The notes: generated by a model not told the origin, from the letters alone. 23,082 nucleotides of DNA from an uncultured Actinomycetes bacterium (GCA_937926105.1 CALANS010000154.1:1-23082), one strand, 5' to 3'; shown: positions 1 through 6,787, counted from the first letter of the stretch. Translations and numbers: made by a program.

Positions 1-263
1 ACCGGCCCGGCGAGCCCGCCGAAGAAGATCGCCCCGGCCAGTGCGGGGATCTCGTCGCGGGCTATCCGGACGCGGCCCGGGCGACGGATCAACCGGTACA
101 GGCCCAGCCCGGCGCCCGAGCCCGCATACAGCAAGCCTGCCAGCAGCACGGGGCTGACATTGTCGGCCAGCAGCAGCTTGGCCAGCGGCGTGCCCGCACC
201 GAACAGCAGCGCCGAGGCCAACGTGGCCTGAACCCCCGGATTCCGCAATGCCGCCGACCTCAT
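1..263 (-). CDS. EamA/DMT-family transporter, N-terminal part (runs off left edge)
   Basis: Only the first 87 codons lie in the window. The protein starts at the ATG at 263 (MRSAALRNPGVQATLASALL) and continues through the left edge. It shows a first hydrophobic helix at about residues 11-33 containing LLFGAGTPLAKLLL, a short loop, a second helix at about 37-57 (LLAGLLYAGSGAGLGLYRL), a basic stretch, and the start of a third helix. This matches the N-terminus of EamA (10-TMS drug/metabolite transporter) proteins, integral membrane carriers whose substrates are usually unknown. An in-frame GTG two codons upstream (269) is an alternative start; neither has a clear ribosome binding site. The neighbour on the same strand is merA, but about 550 bases separate them, so co-transcription is not obvious. 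The substrate cannot be named. Confidence 0.72.
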   Translation of the reverse strand, partial: MRSAALRNPGVQATLASALLFGAGTPLAKLLLADNVSPVLLAGLLYAGSGAGLGLYRLIRRPGRVRIARDEIPALAGAIFFGGLAGP

Positions 264-554
264 GAACACAAACGGTAGCGCGTACGACGTCCCTCCGGTC
301 GGCCAGTGCCTCGTCTCATCGCGACGGTCAGGTCTCTCGTTCCGCCCAGGCGCGAGGCGGTCACTGCGGCCTGGACCACGATCCAAATCGCGCACATCGG
401 CCTACACGGGCCAGCTACGACAGATTTGGTGCCAAGCGAGAGCCGTGGGTGGCACACCGACTCGGCCGCACCGTTGCAGGCGGTCGTGATCGGTCGCCCG
501 TGGAGGCTGCCATAGCCTTGGCGCGTGGCGAATCGGCGATACACCGTCCTTGTT

Positions 555-799
555 GAGGATTCACCGTGGGTGAATGGGACAAGCGTGGGCGGACGATTGG
601 TGAAGCGGAGTCACTAGTTTCGCGATACCGCACCGTGCTCTCGGACTCGACTGTGACCCCCGGCCCGCGATGTGAGTCGGCGCCACGCACGGCAGCAGGG
701 AGCCTCGAGGCTCCCCGGCGGCAAGAGCGACCGCAGCTCCGGCCGTCAGCATGTGCGCGAAGCTTGCCGCTGCGTCGAGGATTCAACCTGGAATGAATG
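555..799. repeat. Pair of imperfect direct repeats, each with its own dyad
   Basis: Copy 1 at 555-576 and copy 2 at 777-799 both begin GAGGATTCA and end GAATG, differing by a few substitutions and one base of length. Copy 1 contains a perfect dyad, ATTCACC and GGTGAAT around a 3-base loop (559-575). In copy 2 the dyad is shorter (ATTCA/TGAAT). They bracket a segment of about 200 bases that includes the 698-715 palindrome. Whether these are binding sites, remnants of a small mobile element or chance cannot be told from one copy. Confidence 0.4.
698..715. terminator. Perfect 18-bp palindrome downstream of merA, possible terminator
   Basis: GGGAGCCTCGAGGCTCCC is a perfect palindrome, located about 100 bases past the merA stop codon. 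As RNA it would form a stable GC-rich hairpin of about 7 bp with a 4-base loop on either strand. No T-run follows on either side, so it would be a non-canonical terminator of the kind proposed for actinomycetes, or a protein-binding site. The position fits the end of the mer transcript. Confidence 0.4.
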
Positions 800-813
800 C
801 GGCGTTTGGACTT

Positions 814-2190
814 TTAGGCGCAGCAGGAGGTGGGGAGTTCGTTGCGAAACAGGTTGGCGGCGAGTCGGATTCCTTCGGCGGTGGTGAGGTAGGGGGCCCA
901 GGTGTCGGCGAGTTGGGTGACGGTGAATCCGGCGGTGATTGCGTAGGTGGCGGCGAGCATCATCTCACCGGCATTGTCGGTCAGGGCGTGGATGCCGAGG
1001 ACTTTCCCGCTGTCGGCGTCCGCGACGATCTTGATGCCGCCACGGCTGCGGTGGTCGACCATGGCGCGTGGCAAGTCGGTTATTGGCAGGTAGCGGCAGG
1101 AGCAGCGGTATCCGGCGGCGATCACGTCTGCCTCGGTCATGCCGGCCGACGCGAGTTGCGGTGACGTGAACAGCACCGACGGCAGGCCGGCGTAGTCGAC
1201 ACGCTCATGGGTCCCCAAGGCATTGCGTGCAGCAATTTTGCCTGTCGCTGCGGCCACGTACACGTATTGGGGCGCGCCGGTGACGTCGCCGGCGGCGAAC
1301 ACTACCGGGTTGCTGGTGCGCTGCTCGTCGTCCACAGTGACGAATCCCCGCGCATCGGTTGCCACGCCTGCCGCAGCCAGGCCGAGCCCGTCGGTTCGGG
1401 GTACGCGCCCGACGGCAACGAGAAGGCACTCGCCGACAACCTGAGTACCCGAGTTGGTCTTGACGCGCACCAGCCCGCCGTCGCCGCTGGTTCGGACAGC
1501 GCGGTCGGCGATGATGCGGATGCCGTCATCGGCGAGCGCCTTTTCGAGTTCGGCGGCGAGTTCTGGTTCGGTGTGCGGGGCGATGCGGCCCACCACGGTG
1601 ACTTCGGAACCCAGCCGGGCGAAAAGCTGTGCCTGTTCCAGTCCGACAAAGCCGCCGCCTACGACCACCAGCGACTTCGGAAGTACATCGAGTTCCATCG
1701 CGGTCGTCGAGGTGAGGTAGTCGACGTGCTCCAGCCCGGGAATGTCGGGGACTTTAGGCTCCACACCGGTGGCCACCAAATAGGCGCGAGCCTGGAGCAC
1801 GCGGCCTGCGGCGAGGAGAGTGTCGGGGCCGGTGAACCGAGCCTCGCCGCGAATGATGTCGAACCCGTAGGCGGCGGCGATGTCCACGTATTTGGACCGC
1901 CGCAAGTGCCCCACCAGGACGTCTTTCTGCGCGATCAGTGCCGCCAGGTCGACCTCGCCTGCGCTGGTCGGCACTCCGTCGAATGTCTGGTTTTCCGAGG
2001 AATGACGGCCGTGGGCAGCGGCCAGCAGCATCTTCGACGGCACACAGCCGACATTCACGCAGGTGCCGCCTATCTCGGCGCGCTCGATGACCGCCACGGT
2101 AGCCCCGTCCAATCGGGCATGGATCGCGGCGGACATCGCTGCCCCACCCGTTCCGATCACAGCCAGGCCGAGCTCGGTGTTTTTCGTCAT
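814..2190 (-). CDS. merA: Mercuric reductase MerA (short form, no N-terminal HMA domain)
   Basis: The product is a flavoprotein of the pyridine nucleotide-disulfide oxidoreductase family that reduces Hg(II) to volatile Hg(0) with NADPH in the cytoplasm. Visible marks: the N-terminal FAD motif GTGGAAMSAA (residues 13-22), the redox-active pair GTCVNVGCVPSK (Cys44, Cys49), a second dinucleotide fold VVVGGGFVGLE, the FAD segment VFAAGDVT, and above all the C-terminal vicinal pair SCCA (Cys456, Cys457), which is diagnostic for MerA against dihydrolipoamide dehydrogenases. The length of 458 residues matches the catalytic core; the N-terminal HMA (MerP-like) domain of many MerA proteins is absent. 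The start at 2190 is chosen because GGAAGGG precedes it and the protein begins right at the FAD fold; an ATG at 2229 would add 13 unlikely residues. It is divergent from the MerR-type gene and driven by the MerR-type promoter at 2233-2263. No merT, merP or merB is in the window. Confidence 0.93.
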   Translation of the reverse strand: MTKNTELGLAVIGTGGAAMSAAIHARLDGATVAVIERAEIGGTCVNVGCVPSKMLLAAAHGRHSSENQTFDGVPTSAGEVDLAALIAQKDVLVGHLRRSKYVDIAAAYGFDIIRGEARFTGPDTLLAAGRVLQARAYLVATGVEPKVPDIPGLEHVDYLTSTTAMELDVLPKSLVVVGGGFVGLEQAQLFARLGSEVTVVGRIAPHTEPELAAELEKALADDGIRIIADRAVRTSGDGGLVRVKTNSGTQVVGECLLVAVGRVPRTDGLGLAAAGVATDARGFVTVDDEQRTSNPVVFAAGDVTGAPQYVYVAAATGKIAARNALGTHERVDYAGLPSVLFTSPQLASAGMTEADVIAAGYRCSCRYLPITDLPRAMVDHRSRGGIKIVADADSGKVLGIHALTDNAGEMMLAATYAITAGFTVTQLADTWAPYLTTAEGIRLAANLFRNELPTSCCA

Positions 2191-2232
2191 GCCTGCCCTT
2201 CCGCGCGGCCCGCTCCGGTCGCCACACACCCA

Positions 2233-2263
2233 TCGTTAACCTTCAACTACGCTTGAAGGTCAA
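2233..2263 (-). promoter_or_regulatory. MerR-type promoter/operator for merA with 19-bp spacer
   Basis: Read on the minus strand there is a -35 element TTGACC (2263-2258), a 19-bp spacer, and a -10 element TAACGA (2238-2233). A perfect dyad, ACCTTCAA and TTGAAGGT separated by 6 bases (2239-2260), fills the spacer and overlaps the edge of the -35 element. Overlong 19-20 bp spacers spanned by a dyad are the hallmark of promoters activated by MerR-family proteins through DNA untwisting. The site lies in the 97-base gap between merA and the divergent MerR-family gene, so it probably controls both. Assignment to the adjacent regulator is inference. Confidence 0.82.
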
Positions 2264-2287
2264 GGACGAATAAGGGGGCGTCGACGC

Positions 2288-2677
2288 ATGCGGATAGGCG
2301 TACTCGCCGACACGGCGCGGATCCGCCCATCAACACTGCGCTACTACGAGCAGCGCGGCCTGATCCAGCCGCCCGCACGAACGCCCGCCGGCTACCGGAA
2401 TTACCCGCCGACAGCGGTGCCCAGACTTGAATTCATCGCGAGAGCCCGCACCGCTGGCCTGTCCCTGTCAGAAATAGCGGCGGTGTTGGCGATCCGAGAC
2501 TCGGGCACCGCACCCTGCGTCCACGTCCGCGACCTCCTCGACCGGAAACTCGCCGACCTCGAACAGCACATTGACGAGCTGCAGACGCTGCAAGCAGGCA
2601 TCCGCACACTCCGAGCGAACGCCACCGAAAGCGCGGCCCAAGCCTGCACCGCCGAGTCAATCTGCAACATGTTGTAG
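2288..2677 (+). CDS. merR: MerR-family heavy-metal-responsive regulator, probably MerR
   Basis: This is a 129-residue cytoplasmic DNA-binding regulator. Residues 1-70 form the MerR winged helix-turn-helix, with the family signature STLRYYEQRGLIQPPART and GYRNY. A long dimerisation helix follows (about 78-112), then a short C-terminal metal loop. Candidate ligands are Cys77 (in PCVH, with His79), Cys120 and Cys126. This spacing recalls the three-cysteine Hg(II) site of MerR and the related sites of ZntR/CadR proteins. The ATG at 2288 is preceded by AAGGGGG. The gene is divergent from merA across the MerR-type promoter, so Hg(II) sensing is the most likely role; a broader heavy-metal regulator cannot be excluded from sequence alone. 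Confidence 0.86.
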   Translation: MRIGVLADTARIRPSTLRYYEQRGLIQPPARTPAGYRNYPPTAVPRLEFIARARTAGLSLSEIAAVLAIRDSGTAPCVHVRDLLDRKLADLEQHIDELQTLQAGIRTLRANATESAAQACTAESICNML

Positions 2678-2713
2678 CCCGGCAGCTGACACCCGCCGAG
2701 CCGGCCCGCCGCC

Positions 2714-4801
2714 TCACACCGCCAGTTCGCTGCTTTCCGGTGGACTTTCGACCGCAGTGGCACGGCTCGCGAGGCGGATTCGCGCGGCGCGCAGTCCGTT
2801 GCCGATGACGACGATTTCGGCGATTTCGTGGACCAGCACCACGGTGGCGAGTCCCAATACACCGAGCAGTGCGAGCGGGAAAAGCGTGACGATGATCGCC
2901 AAGGCGAGCGCGATATTGCCGGCCATGATCCGACCGCCCCGGCGGGCGTGCGCCAATGCCTCCGGGATGAGGCGCAGATCAGTGCCGGTGAAGGCGACAT
3001 CCGCGGATTCGACGGCTGCCGCGCTGCCGGTGACGCCCATCGCGATCCCGACGGTGGCCGAGGCCAGGGCCGGGGCATCGTTGATGCCGTCACCGATCAT
3101 CGCCGTCGGCGTTCGGGCCGCGAGTTGATGGATGCGCGCGGCCTTGTCGGCGGGAAGCTGCCCTGCATGGACCTGGTCGATGCCGGCCTGCGTAGCGATG
3201 ACTGCAGCGGTGAGCGCGTTGTCGCCGGTGAGCATCACCGTCGCCACGCCCTGCCGGTGTAGAGCGGCGATGGTTTCGGCCGCTTCGGGGCGCAACTCGT
3301 CGCGCACGCCGATCACACCTGCCGGCTGTCCATCGATCTCGACGACGATCACGCTCATTCCCTCTGCCGCCATCGCCTGCGCGGATTCGTCCAGGGAACC
3401 TGGGTTGATCCAGCGGGCGCTGCCGACCCGTACAGCCTGCCGGGCGACGGTGCCGGTGATGCCCAGGCCGGGCTGCTCTTTCACTCCGTGAGCCTTGAGC
3501 CGGGTTGTTGCGGCGGCGATGACGGCATTCGCCAGTGGGTGGCTGCTCGCGCCCTCCACTGCCGCCGCAGCGTCGAGCAAGTCACTGCGCGCGTGGCCGG
3601 CCGCCGTGTGGACTGCGGCAACCTCGGGCTGGTTGCTGGTCAACGTTCCGGTCTTGTCGAACGCGACGGTGCGGATCGTGCCTAGCTGTTCGAACGCGAC
3701 ACCGGACTTGATGACGACACCGAGTTTGCTGGCGGACCCGATCGCCGATATCACCGTGACGGGCACCGCGATCGCTAGCGCGCAGGGAGACGCAGCGACC
3801 AGTACCACCAGCGCCCGCTCTATCCAGACGCCAGGATCGCCAAGAACGGACCCCAGTGCCGCTATCGCCGCCGCGGCGATGAGAACGAGCGGCACCAGGG
3901 GCCGGGCGATCCGGTCGGCCAAGCGGGCTCGCTCGCCCTTGGCCGCGTGGGCCTGCTCGACGAGACGAACGATCTGCGTGATCGAGTTGTCGCGTCCGTC
4001 CGCGGTGGCCTCGAAGGTGAACGTGCCGGTGCCGTTCACCGACCCGGCGAGCACCCGATCCCCCGGACCGACCTCCAGCGGGATCGACTCGCCGGTGATT
4101 GCCGACGTGTCCAGCCACGACCGACCAGTCACGACCACCCCGTCGGTAGCGACCCGCTCGCCGGCACCGACCACGAGGGAATCCAGCTCACGGACCTCCG
4201 CGACCGGGATCACCCGCTCATCATTCAGCCTGGACACCCGCGCTGTCTCCGGGATCACCGAGAGCAATGCCCGCAGGCCCTGCTTGGCGCGGTCCATGGC
4301 CCGGTCTTCCAACGTCTCGGCGATCGAGAACAGGAACGCCAACGCCGCAGCCTCGCCCACGTGACCCAGGAGCACGGCGCCGGAAGCTGCGATCGTCATC
4401 AACAACCCCACGCCGAGCTTGGCGCGGCCGGCGCCCCGGATGAGCCGTCGAACGGTGCTCGGCACGAACGTCCACGCCCCTGCCGCAAGTCCCGCGGCAT
4501 ATGAAATCACTGCGGCCGTTCCCAGCCCCGCCCAGCCCAGGATCGAGCCGGCGACCCACAACATGCCCGAGGCTGCTGGGAGCGCGAGTGCACGGTCACG
4601 CCACCACGGCGCCAGTTCGTCGGGTCTGTCGGGCTCGCCCGCCGATGTGCCCGGTTTCGAATCGGGGCCGCAGCAGGCATTCTCCGAACCGACGCCTATC
4701 TGCATGGATACAACCGGCTTGAGCACTACCCGCTCGGATGCGACCGGTTCGGGCACCTGCTCAATGTGGCCGTCAATGGGGCCGCAGCACTCCCGGCTCA
4801 C
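2714..4801 (-). CDS. ctpG: P1B-type heavy-metal efflux ATPase, CtpG-like
   Basis: This integral membrane pump should use ATP to expel divalent soft metals (Cd, Pb, Zn type). With the GTG start at 4801 it has 695 residues. Order of marks: a Cys-rich N-terminus with CCGP at 5-8 and 43-46, transmembrane helices from about 75, phosphatase motif TGES (236-239), ion-site motif ASPC (337-340), phosphorylation site DKTGTLT (382-388), an SHPL motif in the nucleotide-binding domain, GDGINDAP in the hinge, and a last helix with HEIAEIVVIGNG. That ending and the overall sequence resemble M. tuberculosis CtpG rather than ZntA, which has CPC. No intact ferredoxin-like HMA domain is seen. The GTG overlaps the cmtR stop codon (GTGA), implying translational coupling. 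An ATG at 4705 (MQIGVG) or one at 4855 inside cmtR are alternative starts. The metal specificity is inferred from the CmtR partner. Confidence 0.88.
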   Translation of the reverse strand: MSRECCGPIDGHIEQVPEPVASERVVLKPVVSMQIGVGSENACCGPDSKPGTSAGEPDRPDELAPWWRDRALALPAASGMLWVAGSILGWAGLGTAAVISYAAGLAAGAWTFVPSTVRRLIRGAGRAKLGVGLLMTIAASGAVLLGHVGEAAALAFLFSIAETLEDRAMDRAKQGLRALLSVIPETARVSRLNDERVIPVAEVRELDSLVVGAGERVATDGVVVTGRSWLDTSAITGESIPLEVGPGDRVLAGSVNGTGTFTFEATADGRDNSITQIVRLVEQAHAAKGERARLADRIARPLVPLVLIAAAAIAALGSVLGDPGVWIERALVVLVAASPCALAIAVPVTVISAIGSASKLGVVIKSGVAFEQLGTIRTVAFDKTGTLTSNQPEVAAVHTAAGHARSDLLDAAAAVEGASSHPLANAVIAAATTRLKAHGVKEQPGLGITGTVARQAVRVGSARWINPGSLDESAQAMAAEGMSVIVVEIDGQPAGVIGVRDELRPEAAETIAALHRQGVATVMLTGDNALTAAVIATQAGIDQVHAGQLPADKAARIHQLAARTPTAMIGDGINDAPALASATVGIAMGVTGSAAAVESADVAFTGTDLRLIPEALAHARRGGRIMAGNIALALAIIVTLFPLALLGVLGLATVVLVHEIAEIVVIGNGLRAARIRLASRATAVESPPESSELAV

Positions 4802-5187
4802 CGCACACCGTCCGCATCGACGTCCCCGTCCAAGGGCGCTCCAGGTCCGCAGCACATCGGCACATCACAGTCCGCGTCAATGCACGGAATCCCATCGTCG
4901 ACCGCCAACACGACGTCCACCAGGGCTTGCAGTGCCTTCGTTAGGTGCGGGTCCGCGATCTCGTACCGAGTCTTACGGCCCTCTGGAGCAGCGACCACGA
5001 TGCCGCAACCCCGCAGACAGGCCAAATGATTCGACACGTTCGTCCGTGACAGCCCCAAGTCCCGGGCCAGCTGGGCGGGATACCCGGGTTCGGCCAGCAA
5101 CGACAGCAGGATTCGCGACCGGGTCGGATCGGCCATCGCCCGGCCCAGCCGGTTCATCACATCCACCCGAGGCGCAAGAGTCAGCAT
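4798..5187 (-). CDS. cmtR: CmtR-like ArsR-family Cd(II)/Pb(II)-sensing repressor
   Basis: This is a 129-residue winged-helix repressor of the ArsR/SmtB family, expected to bind its own promoter and release it when Cd(II) or Pb(II) binds. It starts MLTLAPRVDVMNRLGRAMAD, followed by the HTH with LGLSRTNVSNHLACLRGCG. Cys57 and Cys61 in the recognition-helix region and Cys102 (IPCID) fall at exactly the positions of the CmtR metal ligands known from M. tuberculosis. The C-terminal tail carries extra cysteines (Cys107, Cys112, Cys113, the last two in CCGP) that I do not expect in the tuberculosis protein. The start at 5187 was chosen by that similarity; upstream in-frame ATGs at 5202 and 5358 would add non-conserved residues. 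The gene is followed directly by ctpG with a GTGA overlap, the same pairing as Rv1994c and Rv1992c. Confidence 0.9.
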   Translation of the reverse strand: MLTLAPRVDVMNRLGRAMADPTRSRILLSLLAEPGYPAQLARDLGLSRTNVSNHLACLRGCGIVVAAPEGRKTRYEIADPHLTKALQALVDVVLAVDDGIPCIDADCDVPMCCGPGAPLDGDVDADGVR

Positions 5188-5220
5188 TCGATGACTATAC
5201 ATCAGACAATGACCTATTAA
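5188..5220 (-). promoter_or_regulatory. Putative cmtR-ctpG promoter, possibly leaderless, with operator-like half sites
   Basis: On the minus strand a -10-like TATAGT (5199-5194) ends only 6 bases before the cmtR ATG. Transcription would therefore start at or next to the start codon, giving a leaderless mRNA of the kind frequent in mycobacteria; no Shine-Dalgarno sequence precedes the ATG. GATG and CATC half sites flank the -10 element symmetrically (5203-5190), a plausible ArsR-type operator position for autorepression. The -35 region is weak (a TTTAAT-like sequence near 5220). All of this is prediction from sequence. Confidence 0.45.
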
Positions 5221-5286
5221 AGTCTGGCGGACTCGCTGGACCCGCCGGCACTCCACTGGCGCAGGTTGCAACGTTTCCGCGGGAGC

Positions 5287-5311
5287 GGGATTCCGCGGGA
5301 CTGGGAATCCC
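5287..5311 (-). terminator. Possible hairpin terminator downstream of the VKOR gene
   Basis: The 8-bp arms GGGATTCC and GGAATCCC are separated by a 9-base loop, within a GC-rich 16-base tandem near-repeat. It is about 225 bases past the VKOR stop and about 100 bases before cmtR on the same strand. No poly-T tract follows, so termination is a guess from position and stability. Confidence 0.3.
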
Positions 5312-5535
5312 TCGACCGGAGCGCTACCGAATACCCTGTCTCTCCGACGCCGATCCAAGCCGGCGCCGCGTCCTGGACGAACCGCGGCCGCCGACTCGTG
5401 CGCTTCCGAGAGCCGCGGCGCCCTTGCAGCAAGTCAGAAAGCCCATTTCGGTGCGTCTGGCGCCACGAACCAGACAGCCATCGATAGGCAGTCGTTGGGG
5501 AATTCTAAGCGAGCTTGCGGCCGAAATCCTGCCCA

Positions 5536-6000
5536 TTACATTCGCCTGCCGGCCCTCGACCACCAGATGACGGTGACGAGAAGCAGCAGGGTGACAGCGT
5601 GCACGCCGGTGCACCAGAGGCAGATCGCGTGCACCTTGGCGACCTCCACAAAAATGAGCCACGCGACCATCAGGACGCCGACGACGCTGAGCGACACCCG
5701 CATCAGATGCATCGACCCGATCACCGCGACAGGAAAGCAGAGCAACGTCATGGCGGCGAAGAAGCCGAAACCAGCGACAGAGACCGGCACACCGGCGATC
5801 ACCGACCACTCGCTGGTCGTCACCTTGAGGCAGTTGACGACACCGCTATCCGAGCAGGCCAACGTCTCCGAGCCAGTCAGGTACTCGTAGGCCAGGTAGC
5901 CCGAGATCCCCAGGCCGACGAGCGCCAGCACAAAAGAGGACCAGGCCGGAATCCGGGTCCGGTCAGCTGCGTGATCCCGGTCGACTTCGGTCAAATTCAT
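5536..6000 (-). CDS. Vitamin K epoxide reductase (VKOR) family membrane thiol oxidoreductase
   Basis: This is a 154-residue membrane protein with four predicted helices (about 22-42, 66-92, 100-121 and 125-147). It has the VKOR pattern: an extracytoplasmic loop with the shuttle pair Cys49 and Cys57, a conserved Ser/Trp segment after it (TTSEWS), and the quinone-side active site CLWC (127-130) in the last helix. Bacterial VKORs reoxidise a DsbA-like partner and pass electrons to a quinone, supporting disulfide formation in exported proteins; this is the DsbB role in actinomycetes. The ATG at 6000 is preceded by GAGAGGGG. No DsbA-like gene lies next to it in the window. Its place among metal-resistance genes suggests cargo, perhaps for thiol stress, but the partner is unknown. 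Confidence 0.88.
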   Translation of the reverse strand: MNLTEVDRDHAADRTRIPAWSSFVLALVGLGISGYLAYEYLTGSETLACSDSGVVNCLKVTTSEWSVIAGVPVSVAGFGFFAAMTLLCFPVAVIGSMHLMRVSLSVVGVLMVAWLIFVEVAKVHAICLWCTGVHAVTLLLLVTVIWWSRAGRRM

Positions 6001-6437
6001 GTTGGCCCCTCTCGACTAGTGACGCGAACCAACTGCCACAAGCCAACCATCCACGGCCAACTTCACCCGGCCGCACTACCGTTCAAGTGCACTGCGTTGA
6101 TCATCGTGAATTCACACAGGCCGGGCGGCGGCGCTTGTACCGTCGATCCAACCATGGTGCCCATGCTCATCCCCGCATCGGCGACGCAGGAGTCGCCATC
6201 CGGGCGGCGCTCGGCGCTGATTCCGCGCGCACGGGAGAGCGGGCGATGGAGCGCACGATCCTGGAAGTCCAGCCAGGGCGGAATCAAGGCACCCGAATTC
6301 GCATGCTGAACGGTGAGTGTCCCTGCCAATGTTCTCGTGAATGCCCCGCAATCTCCTCTCCACGGCCCGCGACCCAGAAACGGCATAACGATCGCTTACC
6401 GCTGAAGCGTGGGGCTCCGGCACCGTTTAAGTCCCGG
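6001..6437. other. Intergenic region upstream of the VKOR gene, no gene recognised
   Basis: These 437 bases separate the VKOR gene from the merA relic. Several short open frames exist on both strands, but none has a good start signal, codon pattern or familiar protein. The minus-strand promoter of the VKOR gene must lie here; I see no convincing -35/-10 pair. Since the adjoining DNA is a decayed gene, this may be further eroded sequence. Confidence 0.5.
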
Positions 6438-6755
6438 CCAGCGGGACGTTGAGAGTCCATCGGGAACGAGGTTCGCTGCACGTTGGATTCCGTCCGCAGT
6501 GGTGAGAAGCGGGCCTGGTCGTCGGAAAGTTAGATGGCGGTGAGTCCGGCCATGAACGCGTAGGTGGCTCCGAGTACCCCGTTGTCGGCATGCTCGGCCA
6601 GTACGTAGATACCGAGGACACTCCCGCTATCGACGCCCGCGCCAATCGTAATGCGGCACCGGATGCGGTTATTCGACGACGGCCCGCGGCAGATCCATCT
6701 GTAGCAAGAAACGGCAGAAACAGCGGTGTCTGGCCCGGCCGTTCGCATGCCATAT
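6438..6755 (-). pseudogene. Decayed 3' fragment of a second merA
   Basis: Read on the minus strand, three consecutive frames match the C-terminal part of the intact MerA encoded at 814-2190. Frame 1 (6725-6669) gives RCFCRFLLQMDLPRAVVE, against YRCSCRYLPITDLPRAMVD in MerA, then a stop. One extra base near 6671-6674 shifts to frame 2, with IRCRITIGAGVDSGSVLGIY, against SRGGIKIVADADSGKVLGIH, continuing to FMAGLTAI and a TAA at 6532-6530 where MerA has a Gln codon (CAA to TAA). A missing base near 6506-6509 shifts to frame 3, with LTTADGIQRAANL, against LTTAEGIRLAANL. The ending reads STSRW where MerA has TSCCA. The upstream two thirds of the gene are absent. It is non-functional and is evidence of an older mer copy. 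Confidence 0.85.
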
Positions 6756-6787
6756 TTCACAGATGTCCGGCTCACTTCCAACCCAAC

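Larger units (their letters stand above)
264..813. other. 550-base intergenic region with palindrome and repeated dyads, no gene seen
   Basis: No open frame here has a convincing start, ribosome binding site or recognisable protein. The stretch holds a perfect 18-bp palindrome at 698-715 and two related direct copies of a GAGGATTCA-type dyad (555-576 and 777-799). It lies downstream of merA and upstream of the EamA gene, so it should contain the end of the mer transcript and possibly a promoter for the transporter. I could not identify a clear -35/-10 pair. Confidence 0.6.
5188..5535. other. 348-base intergenic region between the VKOR gene and cmtR
   Basis: The cmtR promoter occupies the left end of this stretch. 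In the middle is a tandem near-repeat of 16 bases, TTCCGCGGGA plus GCGGGA or CTGGGA (5275-5290 and 5291-5306). Overlapping it is a hairpin with arms GGGATTCC and GGAATCCC (5287-5294 and 5304-5311). The hairpin lies downstream of the VKOR gene and could end its transcript, but lacks a T-run. The open frames here have no recognisable product. Confidence 0.55.

Noticed and set aside
415..786. Minus-strand open frame of 123 codons in the gap left of merA
   Set aside because: It has no start signal, an Arg/Ser-rich random-looking translation and no family resemblance; the region is better read as non-coding.
1207..2256. Plus-strand open frame of 349 codons opposite merA
   Set aside because: merA has all diagnostic motifs on the minus strand; the opposite frame has no recognisable protein and no ribosome binding site.
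4419..5570. Plus-strand open frame of 383 codons across ctpG, cmtR and the following gap
   Set aside because: Its translation is Arg/Pro/Ser-rich without structure, and it is antisense to two recognised genes.
6063..6423. Overlapping minus-strand open frames between the VKOR gene and the merA relic
   Set aside because: I compared them by eye with MerB, MerR and transporter patterns and saw no match; frames and starts are unconvincing.
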